From positions 1,176,001 to 1,240,000 of the forward strand of contig AP018172.1 of assembly GCA_002368175.1 (NCBI GenBank): a stretch of 64,000 nucleotides of DNA, given 5' to 3'. This DNA is from Calothrix sp. NIES-2098 (GTDB lineage: Bacteria; Cyanobacteriota; Cyanobacteriia; Cyanobacteriales; Nostocaceae). Position 1 is the stretch's first letter, and each line of letters starts with the position of its first letter. Below are positions 61,851 through 64,000 of the stretch, one piece after another. The position numbers and the translations under genes were made by a program. The notes below the pieces were generated by a model. It was not told the origin of the DNA. It saw only the letters and a list, made by a program, of their open reading frames with translations, and did not search any database.

Positions 61851-62543
61851 TCAAATCAGCCCAGCAATGATGTTGATGGTGATTGCTAGAATGGTAGTGT
61901 TAAAAAAGAAAGATAATATGCTGTGAAGTAAAGTTAAGCGTCTCATTGCGCGAGATGTTGTCTGTACATCAGAAACTTGACTAGTCATACCAATAACAAA
62001 AGAATAATAGAGGAATTCCCAATAGTCGGGATAGTCATTATGAGGAAAATCTAACCCTCTATTGATTTCTCCGCTAGTATTAGTAGAAATCTGATGTTGA
62101 TAATAGGTGTGTGCATATTGCAGTGCAAACATTGTATGCACCAGTAACCAAGACCCTATAATTGTCATAATCGAAAGTACGAGGTGTAAGGTTAATAAAA
62201 GTACAGATACACCTTTTTTATCAGTAAGTAAGAATCCGATCGCTAACACACTAGCACAAGCCGCAGCAATTACTAGCATGAAGATAGCCAAACGGCCTTC
62301 GTATTCACTCTCAGCATAACGACGAGTCTTTTCTGGCGTAGCTTTGACCATCTTCCACCAAGTTATGACTAGAAAAAAGTCAGCGCTTGAGTTCCAAGCG
62401 CAGAGAATACGGGTAGGTAAGTGTAGCCAATGGGGAAGCAATAGTGAAACTATGGCAGCAATCACAATAGCTGCGATTAGTCTAGGTCGAGGATCGAAGT
62501 CTTTAAATATATTAATTCTAATAGGCACTTTAAAAATGTTCAA
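61851..62543 (-). CDS. DUF1345 membrane protein
   Basis: The 230-residue protein has about five membrane helices, at roughly residues 22-40, 46-62, 88-107, 115-135 and 205-228. Family features are CAWNSSADFFLVITWWKMV, AESEYEGRLAIFML, and the FPHNDYPDYWEFLYYSFVIGMTSQVSDVQTTSRAMRRLTLLHSILSFFFNT block near the C-terminus, in which YPDYWEFLYYSFVIGMTSQVSD is the hallmark. It sits in a membrane, and its function is unknown. It is upstream of chaB on the same strand. Confidence 0.9.
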   Translation of the reverse strand: MNIFKVPIRINIFKDFDPRPRLIAAIVIAAIVSLLLPHWLHLPTRILCAWNSSADFFLVITWWKMVKATPEKTRRYAESEYEGRLAIFMLVIAAACASVLAIGFLLTDKKGVSVLLLTLHLVLSIMTIIGSWLLVHTMFALQYAHTYYQHQISTNTSGEINRGLDFPHNDYPDYWEFLYYSFVIGMTSQVSDVQTTSRAMRRLTLLHSILSFFFNTTILAITINIIAGLI

Positions 62544-62711
62544 ATTGATTAACGGTGTTTCTCAATCAACGTATTAATTTAAATATAAAGAATTTTTAGG
62601 AAATTTATCTACAAAATTTATGTGATGAGACAAAAATATTTTGGTATATATAATCAGCAACAACTGATAACTATAGAAAATTTTATCGAAGTTAAAAATA
62701 TCGTTGATTAT

Positions 62712-62728
62712 GGTGGGCAATGCCCACC
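62712..62728. repeat. Short hairpin repeat
   Basis: GGTGGGC-AAT-GCCCACC, followed by CTACAC. It is a shorter copy of the hairpin at 46219-46245 and lies just after the stop of the phospholipase D-like gene. Confidence 0.7.
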
Positions 62729-62746
62729 CTACACTACTACTAGATA

Positions 62747-64000
62747 CTACCAAATCACAGTGTCTTGCAATTTGTAGAGCATCTTATTACTAATACCTGG
62801 AACTCTTTCTAAATCTTGTAAAGATGTAAACTTTTGCTGTTGGCGAGCGATAATTATTCGCTGTGCTAACTTTTTACCAACACCGGGTAGAGTTACTAAT
62901 TCTTCCAAAGTAGCAGTATTAATATTTACTTTTTTAATTACTGAATTAGGAATTGATGTAGGAGTTGTAATCTGAGGACATTGTTTAGCTTCGGCTGTTA
63001 TTTTTTGTTGAATTGTAGGCGGTAAACCAAGTTTGACATTGGTATAAAGACGGGCAAACTCTCGTACATAATGGGCTGCAACTGTCGGACTTTCAACCAC
63101 AATTAGGGTTTCATCGTTACCATTATTGGCTGCTTCAGACCAATTATGAGAACCTGTAATTACTATTCTTCCATCAATAACAGCAAATTTGTGATGCAAT
63201 AAATCGCCTTTGGGTAAGGTTGGAACGCCAACGCTAGTAATGGGATTTTGCCAAGGTTTATTATCTACTTCATATTTACATTCTTCACTGAGAGCTAACC
63301 CCATCATATCTAATGCTTCGCTATAAGAACGATAAGCAAATTGTGGTTCTATCAAAGTGCGAATTTGTACGCTTTGTTGATGTCGATTTTCTAGAATATT
63401 GGCAAGCTGCTGTTCGGAAAATACAAATAATGCTAGATCGACCGATTTGCTTGCTGATTCTAAAGTTTTGCCAATTAAACCATTAGTACTTTGACTCCAA
63501 GGTTGAGTTGGGGAATTTGGAGAAAACTGTACGGTAATTTTAGTTTGACCTAATGTAATAGTTTTTGGTAAACGCGCTGGCTTTTTTACACCAAATAAAC
63601 TATCTGGTTTTCCTCCGGGGCCGTCACCCCACATGGCGTTAAACTCTTCTGTAAATAACGCGGCTAATTCTGGACTGTCAATTTTTAAGAAGTTATTGGC
63701 GTTACCTAAACTATTGGGATTTGTAAAGTCTCCAAATACATCGCTTAAAGTAAAGTTGGCAGAAGTTACTATTACGATGCGATTGTCTACAATTACAAAT
63801 TTATGATGCATCAAATTGCTACCTGCTGAACCATCGGCGCGATCGTCTATCCAAGGAACTTTGGTATTTTGTACAATCGCTAAAGCATCTCTTTGATTAA
63901 TTTCTGCTTGGCTGAGTTTGTTGTCTTGATTAATGTCTACAAATTTCCGAAATTCGTTGTAGCGTTCCTGTTCCCTTTTTTCTAGCTTACTAATTTCATC
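62747..64000 (-). CDS. Phospholipase D-like protein with C-terminal helix-hairpin-helix, partial
   Basis: The frame is open to the right edge, so 417 codons are visible and the 5' end is missing. There are two PLD catalytic motifs: NLMHHKFVIVDNRIVIVTSANFT and LLHHKFAVIDGRIVITGSHNWSEA (both H-x-K-x4-D). The C-terminus is a ComEA-like helix-hairpin-helix, KKVNINTATLEELVTLPGVGKKLAQRII and LERVPGISNKMLYKL. Near the right edge is an EF-hand-like DINQDNKLSQAE, as in related cyanobacterial proteins. It could be a phosphodiesterase or nuclease that binds DNA; phospholipid cleavage is less likely given the helix-hairpin-helix. Confidence 0.88.
   Translation of the reverse strand, partial: DEISKLEKREQERYNEFRKFVDINQDNKLSQAEINQRDALAIVQNTKVPWIDDRADGSAGSNLMHHKFVIVDNRIVIVTSANFTLSDVFGDFTNPNSLGNANNFLKIDSPELAALFTEEFNAMWGDGPGGKPDSLFGVKKPARLPKTITLGQTKITVQFSPNSPTQPWSQSTNGLIGKTLESASKSVDLALFVFSEQQLANILENRHQQSVQIRTLIEPQFAYRSYSEALDMMGLALSEECKYEVDNKPWQNPITSVGVPTLPKGDLLHHKFAVIDGRIVITGSHNWSEAANNGNDETLIVVESPTVAAHYVREFARLYTNVKLGLPPTIQQKITAEAKQCPQITTPTSIPNSVIKKVNINTATLEELVTLPGVGKKLAQRIIIARQQQKFTSLQDLERVPGISNKMLYKLQDTVIW

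Overview
The window looks like chromosomal DNA of a filamentous, nitrogen-fixing (Nostocales-type) cyanobacterium. The evidence is an oxygenic photosystem II gene (psbA), a nitrogenase iron protein gene (nifH), a likely heterocyst-frequency gene (patD-like), a glycine-rich RNA-binding protein gene next to rpsU (the rbpA1-rpsU arrangement known from Anabaena), a bifunctional Rel, and many copies of the HIP1 octamer GCGATCGC. Gene density is moderate and the spacers are long and rich in repeats. I see no prophage, insertion sequence, CRISPR array or rRNA operon.

Layout. 1-5.3 kb: a hydantoinase/oxoprolinase pair (hyuB cut by the window edge, hyuA) separated by a SpoU-type RNA methyltransferase and a small frameshifted gene. 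5.3-8.3 kb: rel and, divergently, a patD-like gene. 8.6-12.4 kb: a TetR regulator facing an HlyD/DHA2 efflux pair, with a perfect 19-bp operator-like palindrome between them. 12.5-18.7 kb: an EF-hand protein, a 21-bp tandem repeat array, polyphosphate glucokinase, an SDR, a nucleoside transporter and a response regulator. 18.7-26 kb: a Ser/Thr kinase-TPR protein, a second TetR, lysC, psbA and a small phosphotransferase.

26-30.7 kb is a cluster of small genes tied to RNA binding. Three RRM proteins and one unrelated 65-residue protein, on both strands, carry the same 5' leader: a hairpin whose 3' arm holds the ribosome binding site and whose loop has a conserved ATCTAAATCTCTACA core. This shared leader is the strongest candidate here for an under-described regulatory system. 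31-34 kb: a hairpin-rich spacer, a solitary nifH, and three tightly packed tRNA or tRNA-like genes. One has an initiator-tRNA body with a GAG anticodon; another has an aberrant anticodon loop.

34-46 kb: a Cache histidine kinase, a YdeI protein joined to an SPFH/slipin protein, sfsA, a tandemly duplicated 2OG-Fe dioxygenase (the duplication also copied the tail of the neighbouring DUF711 gene), a TPR protein and an S9 peptidase. 46-52.6 kb: an RNase II-type enzyme, rpsR, rpmG, an RDD membrane protein and a multicopper oxidase fused to a DUF4114-like tail. 53-64 kb: moeA, a decayed histidine kinase, an alpha/beta hydrolase, a HAD hydrolase, an ndbB-like NAD(P)H dehydrogenase, a GAF histidine kinase followed by a CheY-like regulator, ChaB, a DUF1345 protein and a phospholipase D-helix-hairpin-helix protein cut by the right edge.
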